Positions 14,852-26,896 of a DNA stretch of 64,000 nucleotides are shown in pieces. Source of the DNA: Cercis canadensis (taxonomy: Eukaryota; Streptophyta; Magnoliopsida; Fabales; Fabaceae); assembly GCA_003255065.1 (NCBI GenBank), contig QAOA01005544.1:310001-374000 (forward strand). Direction: 5' to 3'. Position numbers and translations under genes: made by a program. The notes under the pieces are model-generated. The model ran no database searches and was not told where the DNA came from. It saw only the letters and a program-made list of their open reading frames with translations. Numbering within the stretch: the stretch's first letter is position 1; every line of letters starts with the position of its first letter.

Positions 14852-14852
14852 N

Positions 14853-15110
14853 TAATATCCAAACAAAACAAGAAAAAAATACTTTTAACCTTTAGGTAAA
14901 TTGGGGAGAACATTTAGTACTCTTAATTTTTGGTGGAATTCAAGGAGGATTTGATTTCTCAAGCTGGTGTAGGGCATTTAGCTCAATGACAATGCAAGTT
15001 GAGCCATGACTCTTCGTCATACTTAATTATACTTTTTTCAATAATTTGACATTTCAAAAGTAATTTTACCTAATATAATATCCAAACAAAACAAGAAAAA
15101 AATACTTTTA
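14853..15110. repeat. 35-bp direct repeat flanking a 188-bp segment
   Basis: Identical 35-bp blocks (beginning taatatccaaacaaaacaag) occur at 14853-14887 and 15076-15110. The first starts immediately after the N that closes the GT run. The intervening 188 bp contain a degenerate tRNA A-box-like stretch (tttagctcaatgacaatgc). Confidence 0.8.
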
Positions 15111-16153
15111 CAAAATATTTCCAATCATAAAGTTCTCTTTTTTCAAAATTAATTCTCCTCGAAACTAACTTTATACAATTTAACAAACACATGCAATAAA
15201 TATATAATATTATAAATTTTAATGGAGGAAGATGTTCGGACATATTTTTCCACCATTAATTTTACCAAATATAACTTTTATTGCAACATTTTTATGCTTA
15301 AAAAAAAGATTTAAGTTACCAATTCTCAGCACTGTTCTTGTTCGTTTCGTTAAAATTAAATTACTTTGTTTCTATCTAACGTAATGAATAGTAAGTACTC
15401 AAAAAAGTTTCAATTTAATAATTATCTGAAATCACCTAATTTTTCATTGAGCCAAGCAATGAGATCACTAATCATCCAAAAATTATGGACAACCGTCAAC
15501 CGACAACTGTTGGGGTTAAAATTACTTATCACCAAAACAAGAAAAGACAATTATAAAAGATTCAATAGAACTACATGTGGGCATACAATAATTATATGAC
15601 CCTAGCAATAGCTCAATGGGAGAGCTTCTCAAATATTCCTAATAAAGATCTTATGATTTTGGCACTTAATTTCATGGGTGCCAAAGGATAAGCTCAACTG
15701 ATAATAGTTCTCCAGAAAAACCTTGTGAATTCAGTTTTGCAGATAAGCTCAACCAACCTAGGGCAACTACGTAGACCGTACCACGAAACAAGCATCAAAA
15801 GGGAGATCAACCATGCCTTATTTATAACTCTACAATCTACATCTATTAATAATTTATTCAACCACAATTAAAATAAGGATATTTTAGACAAAAAATACAG
15901 ATAGAAAACTCTCAAGTGTTATTTCAATTAATATGAGATACTGAAAATAAGAGAAAAAGGGAAAAGCAAGTGTATTTGTATTTGTATCTCTATATTTTCT
16001 TTTTCAAATTGTAACGCTTGATAATGTCTTTGTCAAAGGCAAGCCACTTATACCCGGAGTAGAGAATTCACAAAGAAATTTCACCATAAGATGCTTCCAA
16101 ATAGAGGTTTCCTCTAGATTTTCTGTTCCCCTCACCATAGTTGCTCATAGGCC

Positions 16154-17840
16154 ATGGAGTCACTTCTCTATCTTCTTCTATTTCTCCCTGTGTTACTATT
16201 AATGTTCTTCCTCCAAAAATACAGAACCACTAAGAGGCCACCAGGCCCAAGAGACCTTCCCACCATTGGAAATCTTCAGCAGTCGGTAATTCTACACTTT
16301 GTGTGCAACTGTGGCAGCTATCAAAGACAAACGGATCTTTTCCCTTCAACTCGGTTCAAGGCAAGCTCTTGTTGTTTCCTCAGCTAAAATGGCCAAATAA
16401 GTCCTGAAAAATCACGATCTTGAGGTTTCTAGCCGACCTTCTTTACTTGGCCAACAGAAATTGTCTTACAATGGTTTAGACATAGCATTTGCACCATACG
16501 GTGATTATTGGAGAGAAATCAGAAAAATTGTTGCTATCAATATCTTTAGCTTGAAGTGTGTCTCAAGCTTTTCCTCTGAAAGATAGTTTGAGGTCTTGCA
16601 AATGATCAAGAAGATTTCAGGGCATGCGGTTTCTTCGAAAGTCACAAACTTGCCTTAGGTATTAATGTATCTCACAAGCACTATAATTTTTAGGATTGCT
16701 TTCGGGAGAAGGTATGAGGAGGAAGGAACCGAAAGGAGTAGGTTCCATGGGCTAGCTGCTCAATGAATCGCAAGTATTGATGGCTATCTTCTTTGTATCT
16801 AATTATATTCCTCTAATAAAGTGAATTGATAAAGTCACATGATTACTTGCTTGTCTTGAAATAAATTTTAAAGAGCTTAATACATTTTACCAAGAAGTCA
16901 TTAATGAACACTTTGATCCAAATAGATAGAAATCGGAAGAAGAGTATACCATCGATGTCTTACTTCAGCTGAAGAAGCGGCATTCATGCTCATTTGATCT
17001 CACTTACAATCATATCAAAGCTATGGTCATAGTAGTTTTTCTTTGATAATTTTACTTGCATATAACTTTCCCTCATACATGTTGTTAGTGTTACCATCCT
17101 AATTGCAAAGCATGAAGATGGGTCATGGATGCCATATTGAAAGCATGAGATTCTGGTTCTGTTACCATAATAAAAAGGCATTTTCCCTAATGTCATTTTC
17201 TAACTCATTCTCTTTAAACATTTGTAGAACATACTTGTCGTAGGAACTGATACAAATGTAGCCACATCAGTATGGGCTATGGTTCAACTAATAAAGAATC
17301 CTAGAATAATGAATGAAGTTCAGGCAGAAGTAAGAAATGTGTATGGCAAGTAAGGCTTCGAAGATGATATTTAAGAGCTTTCTTATCTTAAGGCAGTGAT
17401 AAAGGAGACATTCAGAGTTCACCTAGCAGAGCCACTATTGCTACAAAGAGAAAGAAACAAAAAATTCATTGTAGATGGCTATGAGATTCAAAACAAAACA
17501 TTAATATATGTGAATGCATGAGATATTCATAGAGATCCTAAAGCTTGGAATGACCCAAAAGAGTTCTACCCGGAAAGATTTTTAGACAATACTATAGATT
17601 TCAATGGATGAGACTTTGAGTTAATTCCATTTGGTTCTGGCTGTAGAATTTGCCAAGGATTACATATGGGAGTTGCAACAGTTGAGCTTATACTTGCCAA
17701 TCTTCTTTAAAAGTTTTATTGGGAAATGCCTACAAGGATAAGCAAGGAAGACATAGACACTGAAGTACTCTCAGGACTTACCCAAGAAGAATTCTCTCTC
17801 TGCCTGGTTTGCAAAGAACTATTATTGAACCTCTATGATT
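16154..17840 (+). pseudogene. Cytochrome P450 pseudogene, CYP71 clan (copy A)
   Basis: Nearly full-length relic of a two-exon A-type P450. Exon 1 starts at ATG 16154 with an N-terminal membrane anchor and a proline hinge (KRPPGPRDLPTIGNL). It continues in broken frames through DIAFAPYGDYWREIRKI. The intron acceptor is at 17227. Exon 2 carries the I-helix region (VVGTDTNVATSVW), the K-helix (ELSYLKAVIKETFR), PERF, and the heme-binding loop [11 protein letters not shown], which still fits FxxGxRxCxG. Disabling changes include a frameshift after the first 40 residues, an in-frame stop after SSAKMAK, and further stops (for example after VYGK, and inside YVNA-stop-DIHRDP). Intact relatives are ER-anchored monooxygenases of specialised metabolism. 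Frames suggest a CYP71/CYP83-like origin, but the substrate cannot be inferred. Confidence 0.9.
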
Positions 17841-19668
17841 TTCTTTTTTGCTTTTTTATGAATGCTATGTAAAATAAAGCATGATTGCACTTACGCATCT
17901 CATGTATGTACAACTGTCCATACATGTGACTATGTGACGTGAGTATCTAGCAATAGAAAGTAGCATCTAGCCTTATATAATTCAAATGAAATCACTTGTG
18001 GTGTGAATTGGCAAGAGAATATTCAATTTTGAATTAAAAAATTGATTATGTGCCATTATAGCATCCATAGAGGAATTTTCAATGAAATTCAATGGGCAAA
18101 CTTATCGAAACTCTGCAGCCCCTGCAGTGCCTAAGGAACTTCAGGAGATCTTGATATGCTGTCCAAATAGCGACAACCATCACAAAATGTTGGAGAATAC
18201 TTAGATAGTAAGGACTCTATTTATAGATAATTATTAAAATAACACACCTATCCTGAATTTCAATTATTTACACAAGGGCCATCATATGTAATAAAAAATA
18301 AATAAACTGCATTAGACATTCTAATGTTTAAAATATAAATAAATAGCACTGATTTTTTTTAAAATTGTTATGTTTCTCTTTGTATTTTATTTTTATTCTA
18401 TAACTTAATTATTATACATGTCTGTCTCAATAGAGACTTGGCAATTCAAATCTTCATCTTTTTTGGTAATATAAAAATTTAAGAGTACAAAAGAAAAGGA
18501 ACTTTTCTTTGTAAAATATGTAGACTTGATCATTTTTGAAAGATTTTTATTTTTATATAAGTAGCCTGATAAGGAGAAGAAGAAGGCAATATGACTCTTC
18601 ATTATTGAGAAGATAGTGTGGGCAAGTGCACATATGTTCAACGTGGCACATTATTCGCATGCCTTGAAATTGGATCTACTTGATTACGTGGATCTATTCA
18701 CACTTGTTGAATTGATTAAATCTGAATCATAAGAAAAAATTAAAATAAATTTAGTTAAATTAATTTAAATTATATGTAAACCAAAGTAACGTAGGTAGAG
18801 TTGGTCAATCCAATTCCAATCTCTCCTTCCTCATATCTGTTTGATGGCTTGACCAAGTAAGTCCTCGTGGGCGTAAACTGGTCATTCTTAAAATCTGCAT
18901 GCATATATGGCCTCACACTGTTTTGGATTCTGCTTTCTTAACGGATTTCACATACAAATATTGAAAACGATTCCAAATTTTAGAATTGTCGAAAGCTCAA
19001 TTTGACATATTCAAGAGAAAGTTTCTCTTATCCAAAGTAAGGGAGGTTTGTATTATTTTTAAACCAAAAAAAAAAAAAGGAGATCTTTGTAATTTTATCA
19101 TTATAATGGGCAGATTAGTGTAAGACGCAGAAAAAGACGAACGAGAGGGGAAGGTGCAGAAAAAAAAAAAAAATTTGATGACACCAATGGGTCTTCTGTT
19201 GGGTGATGCCACTGGATCACCTGTTTTGCTACATTTTTTTTCAAAAAATATTAAAATATTTAAAACTATGATATTAAAATAAATAAATTTAAAATTAGGA
19301 TATTAAGGTAAATAAATTTAAAAAATATATTATTTAGGTCAATTAGTGAGCTAGTGTATGTATTATAGTCTATTTCAAACTTTTATAGTTTTCTTGTATA
19401 TATCACTATTCTCGTTTAAAATTTGGGAAATATTATAAATAAATAAAAAAAATGTGTTTATATCATTACTGTCCTTTAAAATTTTATAGCTTTTAAGAGC
19501 CCTAAGGTTTTTTATTATCATATATGATTTTTTATTTCAGACTCGAAATTTAATGTCTGCCCCTCCATTTTTATGTCTATATATATGCACGAGGATTCAT
19601 GTAACATAATTCCAAGTTGAGGTTCACTCCATAATTGTTCTTTTATTCACCATAGTTGCTCATAAGCC
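17841..19668. other. Gene-free spacer between P450 relics
   Basis: AT-rich DNA with no recognisable exon or repeat boundary. Several A and T homopolymers are present. Confidence 0.55.
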
Positions 19669-20527
19669 ATGGCATCAGTACTTCTCCTTCTATTCCAAGT
19701 TGAGATTTCAGGACATTCTGCTTCTTCCAAAGTCACATACTTGAATGAGACACTAATGTCTCTCACAAGCACCATCATTTGTAGGATTGCTTTTGAGAAA
19801 AGTAATGAAGACAAAGTAGTCGAAAAGAGCAGGTTCCATGAACTGCTTACTGAGTTTCAGGCCTTGATGGTTACATGCTTCTTTTCAGATTATATTCCCT
19901 TCCACTTCTAGTATCGAAAAAAAATTCAAAGAGATAGATGTATTTTACCAAGAAATCATCAAGAAACATCTTGATCTGAATAGGCAGAAATCAGACGAAG
20001 AGGATATCATCAGTATCTTACTTCAGCTAAAAAAACAACGTTCAATTTCATTCGATCTCCCATATACCATCATATCAAAGCTGTGCTTATGGTAATTTTT
20101 CTTTGAATAGTTTTACTTTAATATAAATTTCCATCGTACATCTTACCATCCTAACTACAAAGCATGAGATTCTGGTTCTTTTATCACTTTATATCATCAA
20201 CGCATTTTCCCTAATGTTATTGTTTAACTCTTTTTCTTTTAATATTTGTAGAATATACTTGTAGGCGTAACAGATATAAGTGCAGCCACATCAGTTTGGG
20301 CTATGGTTACACTAACGGAGAACCCTAGAGTAATGAAGAAAGTTCAAGCAGAAATAAGAAATTTGTATGACCAGAAAAGTTTTATAGATGAAGATGATAT
20401 TCTTAAGCTTCCTTATCTTAAGGCAGTGATAAAGGAGACATTAATAATGCACCCAGTAGCACCACTACTGGTGCCAAGAGAAACAACTAAAAAATTCGTT
20501 ATAGATTGCTATAAATTCAGGCATTAG
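19669..20527 (+). pseudogene. Cytochrome P450 pseudogene, internally deleted (copy B)
   Basis: Shares its leader with copy A (caccatagttgctcata followed by gccatgg), so the two arose by tandem duplication. After ATG 19669 only about ten residues of the anchor remain. The frame then jumps to the C-helix-to-F region (ISGHSASSKVTYLNETLMSL...), deleting roughly 150 residues. Exon 1 breaks at a stop at 19909-19911 and the intron acceptor is at 20251. Exon 2 (20252-20527) has the I-helix (VTDISAATSVW), a K-helix (LPYLKAVIKETL) and VPRET. It stops just before the aromatic/PERF region, so the heme loop is absent and no functional P450 can be made. Confidence 0.88.
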
Positions 20528-20764
20528 TATGTGTGAATGCTATATATATGCTTTTACTTGAGTTTGAAGATATTTACACATCCATTTTTAATAGTTCTGG
20601 CAAGTTATTTTTATTTGAATTTTTTATATGCCACTCCTATATACAGCAATTGTCATGTGCCAAAAAAAAAAAAAAAAGCAATTATCGAATGTGCTTTTTC
20701 AATTCTGTTGAACTTGACGCAAATGGGGTTATAACTGGAAATAAAAAATAAGCGAGTAGAAGAA

Positions 20765-20945
20765 TAGCAGCACAGCAGTAAAAGCAGAGAATGATCAAGA
20801 AATTAGAAATTTTTATGGTGAGACAGGTTTTATTGATGAAGATGATATTCATAAGAGTCTTTATCTTAAGACGGTGGCCGGTGATAAAAGTGACCCTGAG
20901 ATAGTGCCCACCAGAACCGCTACTACTTGTACCCTGAGATAGAAA
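20765..20945 (+). pseudogene. Cytochrome P450 fragment (copy C)
   Basis: A short piece of P450 exon 2 is readable: EIRNFYGETGFIDEDDIHK then SLYLKTV, matching the corresponding stretch in copies A and B (EIRNLYDQKSFIDEDDIL). Nothing recognisable precedes or follows it. It is a third, severely truncated member of the array, directly left of the LTR-like repeat at 20987. Confidence 0.75.
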
Positions 20946-20986
20946 TAAATATACAGAAAAGATATATAACAAGCAGTGACAAAGGT

Positions 20987-21670
20987 TGTTAGAACTACTA
21001 TTTTATTCTCCTATATTGTTATTTAAATAAATATAGATAAACTCGAAAGCAACTATGCTGGTATTGTTAGGAAAACGATAATAGAGACTAACTAGGTTGG
21101 CTTTTAGGCGTGAACAATTACACTGTCTTGAGTGTAATATTGCTTATCTATAAAAGCAAGTTATCCCAGGATACAACAAAGCTCTCAAAAACTCTCAATG
21201 AAAAAGTGAATTCTAATGCATTAGAGAGTTCCCTTTTATAGAGTTAAAAAGGCACTAATGAACAAATATAATTGATCAGTAATTAACAGACATAATTGTC
21301 TATTCGGAATAGACATAATTGTCTGTTCGGAATAGTCACAATTGTCTATTCGAAATAGACACAATTGTCTATTCAAGTTTACTCATCTAAACCTGTTAAC
21401 TTAATTAACCATCATCCGAATCGGGTCAAACCGACCTAACCCGGTCCGGTCCAGATATTAAAACCAATGTTAAAATATTTGTTAAATCGATCAAGAACCA
21501 TTAATGGGTTTTGTCTTGCTAGGCTATTTAGGCTTGCCAAATAGGCTTGTGCCTATTTAACTAAAGTTACTTTATAACTTTAATTTGCATTTATAAAGCC
21601 TTTTACATACTCTAATTTAACCAATGTGAGACTTGGTTAATTATAAGCATATTTACAAACTATTTCAACA
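20987..21670. mobile_element. LTR-like repeat downstream of P450 relics
   Basis: A 684-bp unit starting tgttagaa and ending tttcaaca, so the ends form the inverted TGTT...AACA pattern. It contains a TATA-like stretch (cttttatagag), a row of attgtctattcggaat-type tandem repeats, a ccggtccggtcc block, and aatgtgagactt near the right end. The following ggtattacac loosely resembles the tRNA-Met primer-binding site (tggtatcagag). No retroelement ORF is present, so this is a solo LTR or decayed remnant at best. Confidence 0.4.
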
Positions 21671-22673
21671 GGTATTACACATTTCTCAACCCTTTTGAGA
21701 AGACTAAGTTAGCCTCACTCACAAAATAGAAATTGTGGTGACAAAGAGAAAGAAGAACTTGTATTAATTCAATGAATGTTTTACAAGATTAGCGTTTTAG
21801 TTGTATTTGCTAAATGAGAAGTCTCACTTATTTATACTAATTCTTCTCCCAAATTAACGATGGGGGGATTGAGGGATTGAGCTCTAAAAGCTTCCCACCT
21901 CATTTCCTCTAAAATATCTAAGGAAAATATTTTAAAAAATTGAATAATATATTATACATAATAGTACTTTTTTTTTTTNCAGTAATTAACAGACATAATT
22001 GTCTATTCGGAATAGACATAATTGTCTGTTCGGAATAGTCACAATTGTCTATTCGAAATAGACACAATTGTCTATTCAAGTTTACTCATCTGAACCTGTT
22101 AACTTAATTAACTACCATCCGAATCGGGTCAAACCGACCCGACCCGACCCGGTCCGGTCCAGATATTAAAACCAATGTTAAAATATTTGTCAAATCGATC
22201 AAGGACCATTAATGGGTTTTGTCTTGCTAGGCTATTTAGGCTTGTGCCTATTTAACTAAAGTTACTTTATAACTTTAATTTACATTTATAAAGCATTTTA
22301 CATATTCTAATTTAACCAATGTGAGACTTGATTAATTATAAGCATATTTACAAACTATTTCAACAGGTATTTCACATTTCTCAACCCTTTTGAGAAGACT
22401 AAGTTAGCCTCACTCACAAAATAGAAATTGTGGTGACAAAGAGAAAGAAGAACTTGTATTAATTCAATGAATGTTTTACAAGATTAGCGTTTTAGTTGTA
22501 TTTGCTAAATGAGAAGTCTCACTTATTTATACTAATTCTTCTCCCAAATTAACGATGGGGGGATTGAGGGATTGAGCTCTAAAAGCTTCCCACCTCATTT
22601 CCTCTAAAATATCTAAGGAAAATATTTTAAAAAATTGAATAATATATTATACATAATAGTACTTTTTTTTTTT
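21277..22673. repeat. About 700-bp duplication across a single N
   Basis: 21277-21978 (702 bp) recurs as 21980-22673 (694 bp) with N21979 between. The copies differ by a 13-bp deletion (ccaaataggcttg lost), a 5-bp gain in the cccgaccc block, and about ten substitutions. Both end in the same eleven-T run. This may be a tandem duplication, but the position of the N fits two unmerged allelic contig ends. Confidence 0.95.
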
Positions 22674-25019
22674 AACATATTCTTATCAATTGGTCTCAAC
22701 TAAATCTTGACTTTACAAATTTGACTGAACTCAATTTCTTTAGGGAATCATGCTTTCGTTTGTGAAAAAAGTATGAGATTTATGTCAATATGGGAGTAAT
22801 TTTATATTAAATGATATATATAGCATTAAAAATTATTTCATGTTCCTTATACATAAATCCGCCACTTAGTTAATCTCTCTGTTATTTGTTATATCACTAC
22901 CTACCATGCCAAATTAACATAGTTGATTTGAATTTCTAAGAAAAATGTACACAAAGTCCAAACCTAGAGAACTGAGAGTTTTCTTCTCTCAAATTTCAAT
23001 TGAAGCATATCAAGGCCAACATTTATACCATGTTGGTGTACATACAGGGGAGCAATGATTTTTATGCACATAAAATGTTTGTTGAAATGTGACAACAAGT
23101 GAAAGTCAAAATCAAAATTGATGTTGAGATTTATGCATGTCTCATTTCATGGTGTAAGTCTATGAAAATTTCTTCATTTTGCTTTTAACATTAAGTGAAT
23201 AGTACTAAATTATTATTATTATTATCTGAATTAATAATAACTTTGATTATGAATCGTTAAGGATTTATTTCCCTATAATTATTATCTTTTAGATAACTAT
23301 AAAACTATATACAACTACATTTAGAAATTATTTTTTTGGATCCACCCCTGGTAGTGAGGTTGTGGGGGCAAGAGCAACATTTTAGCCAAATTAGTGTAAA
23401 TAGTAGAGGTAATGAGATTATTATATATACATTAAATATAATTTTTTTGAGCTACAAACGGATCCGCCCCTTGATTGCAATAAGAACGGAAGTCAACTGG
23501 GACAGTTTATCAATATACAAGTCAAACAATGCCAAACAGGGTTTTCTATGAGAGTTTGGCATTGATGCTACCATGTTCAAGTTAAACAGCCGGTTTGAAA
23601 ATATTTATGAACAAAAAAAAAAAGGACCCATAATCCGCTGGGAGGGGTAACCCATAAGTAGCAAAGCAAACATTTTCCCTAACCTTAGCCCAGTTTCATT
23701 CTCTCCATTATCTCCAAAATTCATAATTCTTATGCTCCTCATGTGTTCTTCCCAGTCCCTTAGCAGTAGCTTGCTTTTGTGAGGAATAAAAGAGGATCAT
23801 AAGGAGATAAATTTCACTTATGTACATAAACTGGCAACAAGTGGCCTGAAAAGGATGCGACTCCTAAGGTACACCTCCCAATTCACACTTGCTGGAGTTC
23901 TTCAGGCAGCAATGAAGATAACTTCCTTGTTTCTTGCAGGAACGGGAACTCTTAAAGTCCATTTCCATAATGATCCGGGAAAGAGTAGAAAAAAAGTACC
24001 ATTTCAAAGTGGGTTGAAGACAACTGTTTCTACCCTTGCAGTATAAGATTTAACCTCAAAGTCCTTTTCTAGGGTGGTTGGAAGAAATGGCTGACTAAAT
24101 GCTGGGCTCATTTCCAAGAACAAATAATTTTGGGTGTGCTAGTTTTCCTTCAAGCAACACTTCTAACTTCAGATGGTGCTTTCTAGAACAGTCATTACAT
24201 GACCAAACAGGACATAGAGGTTTAGTGGGATGGGTGGGTGACAATAGGTCAGTAGCAGACTAGCAGTCATCAGTAAAACAATTTCATGAATGGTCAATCC
24301 AGCAAAAGATTATTTGTGCAACAGAGTTCAAAACATTTATGCATATATACAGATACAAGTGCCTGAACAAATATAGCCATGAAATTATTTGAATTTGAAT
24401 CAAAAAGGACAACATTATCAAATTACAGACCCAGCATAATGTTTCTTAAAGGAAGCTGGCAAAAAAATAATTGACGTCTATTATATTTGTCCAAGAGAAT
24501 ACAAATACTTTCAAAGTGCAAGCTACAAGTATATTATAGTTTATAGATTACTAGCTGGATAACATCATATCTTTGCTAAAGAAAATGGCGCTATTGAGAA
24601 AACATTTGTTATTAGTAATATGAGTCATAGGTACACAATTTACTGATGTATTTGTTGTCAGAGTCCCCAGAATAGAAGGGATATCCTGTACAGTAAACTC
24701 TACACGTGTCACCTAAAAAGCATAAAAACAAAAATGGGATAAAAGAAAGAGGAAAATACCAGCAAATTCACAACCCAATTCTTCATGGGGTTCCAGCAAG
24801 AAGCAAACATCTTCAAGCATCATATATAGCATGATATATCTTTCTTGATCAGCAACAGCCATAATCTTGAAAAAAAAAAAATTCTTGCAGAAGTAAGCAG
24901 ATTCCATTTACACTGACTAATAAACTGAGTATACACTAGTACCAGAGCCATCAACGGGTTTAGTTCGGGCACAGTCTTGTCTGATACCACATCCTGCAGC
25001 TTATATTGAACAAGCAGAA
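22674..25019. other. Gene-free interval; right part is 3' flank of the DUF641 gene
   Basis: No supported exon. 23337-23475 contains two gatcc[ag]cccct blocks of the type seen in transposon remnants. 24700-25019 probably holds the 3' UTR of the minus-strand DUF641/GIL1-like gene. Confidence 0.5.
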
Positions 25020-26567
25020 TTACCCAGTCCAGTTGACATCACTTAAATAAACTTGTGATTGAACAACTATTCTCCCAATTTTAAAACCTGGAACCACAGT
25101 GAATCCCACCTTCGCCCTACTTTTACTTGGCCAGGTAAATTTCTTTGTCACATCTTCCATATATACCATAGAGAAATCTACACCTCTTTCCACTTGAAAA
25201 ATTTCAACCACAGGATCAAAGGCATAGGATAACTTATGTAATGTCCATATGGAGCTAGCCATTCTAACAAATGCCTCATAGAACATACTCAGTGACCTCC
25301 ATGAGTTCAATACAATTTCATTTTGATCCAAATTAACAAAAATGGACGATTCCATTGTAGGATGGATAAGCCGCTGATACTTATGCCCGCAAAACTTTGA
25401 AAAATCACAACTAGGATGAATGCTAAGCAACTCCATTGGATTACTAGATACATGCTCAAGCAATTGCTTCAAAGAACTATCGTTCTTCTCCGAATTCAAA
25501 GCATGCCCATTAGACATAATTTCACTCTCACTCAATCCAAACTCTTCAGAATCAAACCCTTGAAACATTTCTAAACATACATAAGACAAAAGTGCATACT
25601 GATTATGCCCTTTCTTTGCATACTGAATATTGGGATGAACTGCATTAGCCACTAAATCCAAATCCCACCCAGCTTTCCTCATCAAACTAATCAAAATCTT
25701 GGTAAACTTGTGAGTTGCTCTAGAAGCATCATGTAACACAGAATCAAACACTCTAACAGTTAACAAAATCTCAGAAGATGAATTCAAATTACCACATAAT
25801 TTCTTGGACAACTTTATGTTAGACTTGTGAATCTCCTCCACCTTGTTCCTCAATGCTGAAAGTTCATCGTGCTTCTGCTCAAGCTCTGCCTGCAAACGGT
25901 TTGAAACAGTTCCAAGCGTCCTCAGCTTGCTCTGATTCTCTTCTACCTGAGCTTCCAAGCAAGACCCAATTGGGAAATCAGAATCAAAATCAGGATTTTT
26001 ACAACAATCTTTATAAAATCGCTTGAACTCAGAGAGCCTTTGGAGGTGCGAGACTAAAACTCTATCAGCTGCTTTCGCATTCTCTTCAACAAAAGGAACA
26101 TGAGCAGTCTGTAACTGGAAGTACGAAGCTTCAAACGAAGCAATAGTAGCGAAAATCGAAGAAATCAGCGTGTGGGTCAGCTGGGTATTGATGGCTCTGA
26201 TCTGGGTCGGGCTAATTGACTTCGCCACCGTCACTTGCGGCGGCGGAGACAGCGGTTTCTCGGTTTGCTCCAATTTCATGAACTGGGTCTCGGCGAGAGG
26301 CTTCGGTGGTGCCAACTCCAGCAGCGACGGGGGAGTTCCAGGAGAGAAATTGTGAACTGAGTCGGGTTTGATGACGACCACTTTCTGGTCGGTGATGATT
26401 TCTTCAGCAGAGTCTAAGAGGGAGAAGCCATCGGAATCTTCTGCGGCGGCGGTGGTGTCTTCATCGTCGGCGAAGAATTCGAAAGTTTTAGTCTTGAAAG
26501 CGAGGGCGAATTTCTGGAACATCTCGGAGATTTGAGGGGGTTTGGAGGAGCCATCAATTTCTGGCAT
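25020..26567 (-). CDS. DUF641 protein, GIL1/IRK-interacting-protein-like
   Basis: Intronless 515-residue ORF. The start MPEIDGSSKPPQISEMFQKF, with ALAFKTKTFEFF following, is a typical opening for this plant family. A DUF641 region lies near residues 125-245 (from TQLTHTLISSIFATIASFEA), then a coiled-coil stretch around 205-255 rich in E, K, L and N. The C-terminal half has the family blocks SCDFSKFCGHKYQRLIHPT and VGFTVVPGFKIGR. Members include GRAVITROPIC IN THE LIGHT 1, which acts in phytochrome control of hypocotyl gravitropism, and a protein that binds the receptor kinase IRK; molecular activity is unknown. Ser/Pro-rich linkers near 75-120 look disordered. No signal peptide or membrane segment is visible. 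The family is sure, the exact orthologue is not. Confidence 0.9.
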   Translation of the reverse strand: MPEIDGSSKPPQISEMFQKFALAFKTKTFEFFADDEDTTAAAEDSDGFSLLDSAEEIITDQKVVVIKPDSVHNFSPGTPPSLLELAPPKPLAETQFMKLEQTEKPLSPPPQVTVAKSISPTQIRAINTQLTHTLISSIFATIASFEASYFQLQTAHVPFVEENAKAADRVLVSHLQRLSEFKRFYKDCCKNPDFDSDFPIGSCLEAQVEENQSKLRTLGTVSNRLQAELEQKHDELSALRNKVEEIHKSNIKLSKKLCGNLNSSSEILLTVRVFDSVLHDASRATHKFTKILISLMRKAGWDLDLVANAVHPNIQYAKKGHNQYALLSYVCLEMFQGFDSEEFGLSESEIMSNGHALNSEKNDSSLKQLLEHVSSNPMELLSIHPSCDFSKFCGHKYQRLIHPTMESSIFVNLDQNEIVLNSWRSLSMFYEAFVRMASSIWTLHKLSYAFDPVVEIFQVERGVDFSMVYMEDVTKKFTWPSKSRAKVGFTVVPGFKIGRIVVQSQVYLSDVNWTG

Positions 26568-26896
26568 TTTGTGGGTTGCTTTGAAGTGGGAATTGAAGCT
26601 TCTAACTCGTAAGAGTGTGAAAGGATCAGAAGAAAAGAAAGAGTGCTAATTTAGAGAAAGCATAGAGAGAAAGATAGAAAAGAATCCTTGAATTCTACTG
26701 CTGCACCTTCTCATGTGCTTTGGATGTCTTCCAAGGAAGGTATGTGTGGGGTTCGGACTACGGGGTATTTCGTAAAAGCCTTTTTGTTTTTTGTTTTTTT
26801 TTTTAAGGTTCTGACTTTTTAAGGATTAACGGTAAGACGAGGCAAGGCTAGAGTCACAATGTAGCCATGCGTTTCTATGTCACCGTTCGTAACTAG

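Noticed and set aside
21290-21375. Array of attgtctattcggaat-like repeats considered as CRISPR or regulatory tandem sites
   Set aside because: Only a few imperfect head-to-tail units without spacers, inside an LTR-like repeat of a plant genome.
26170-26355. 61-residue plus-strand ORF
   Set aside because: It is the antisense shadow of the N-terminal part of the DUF641 gene.
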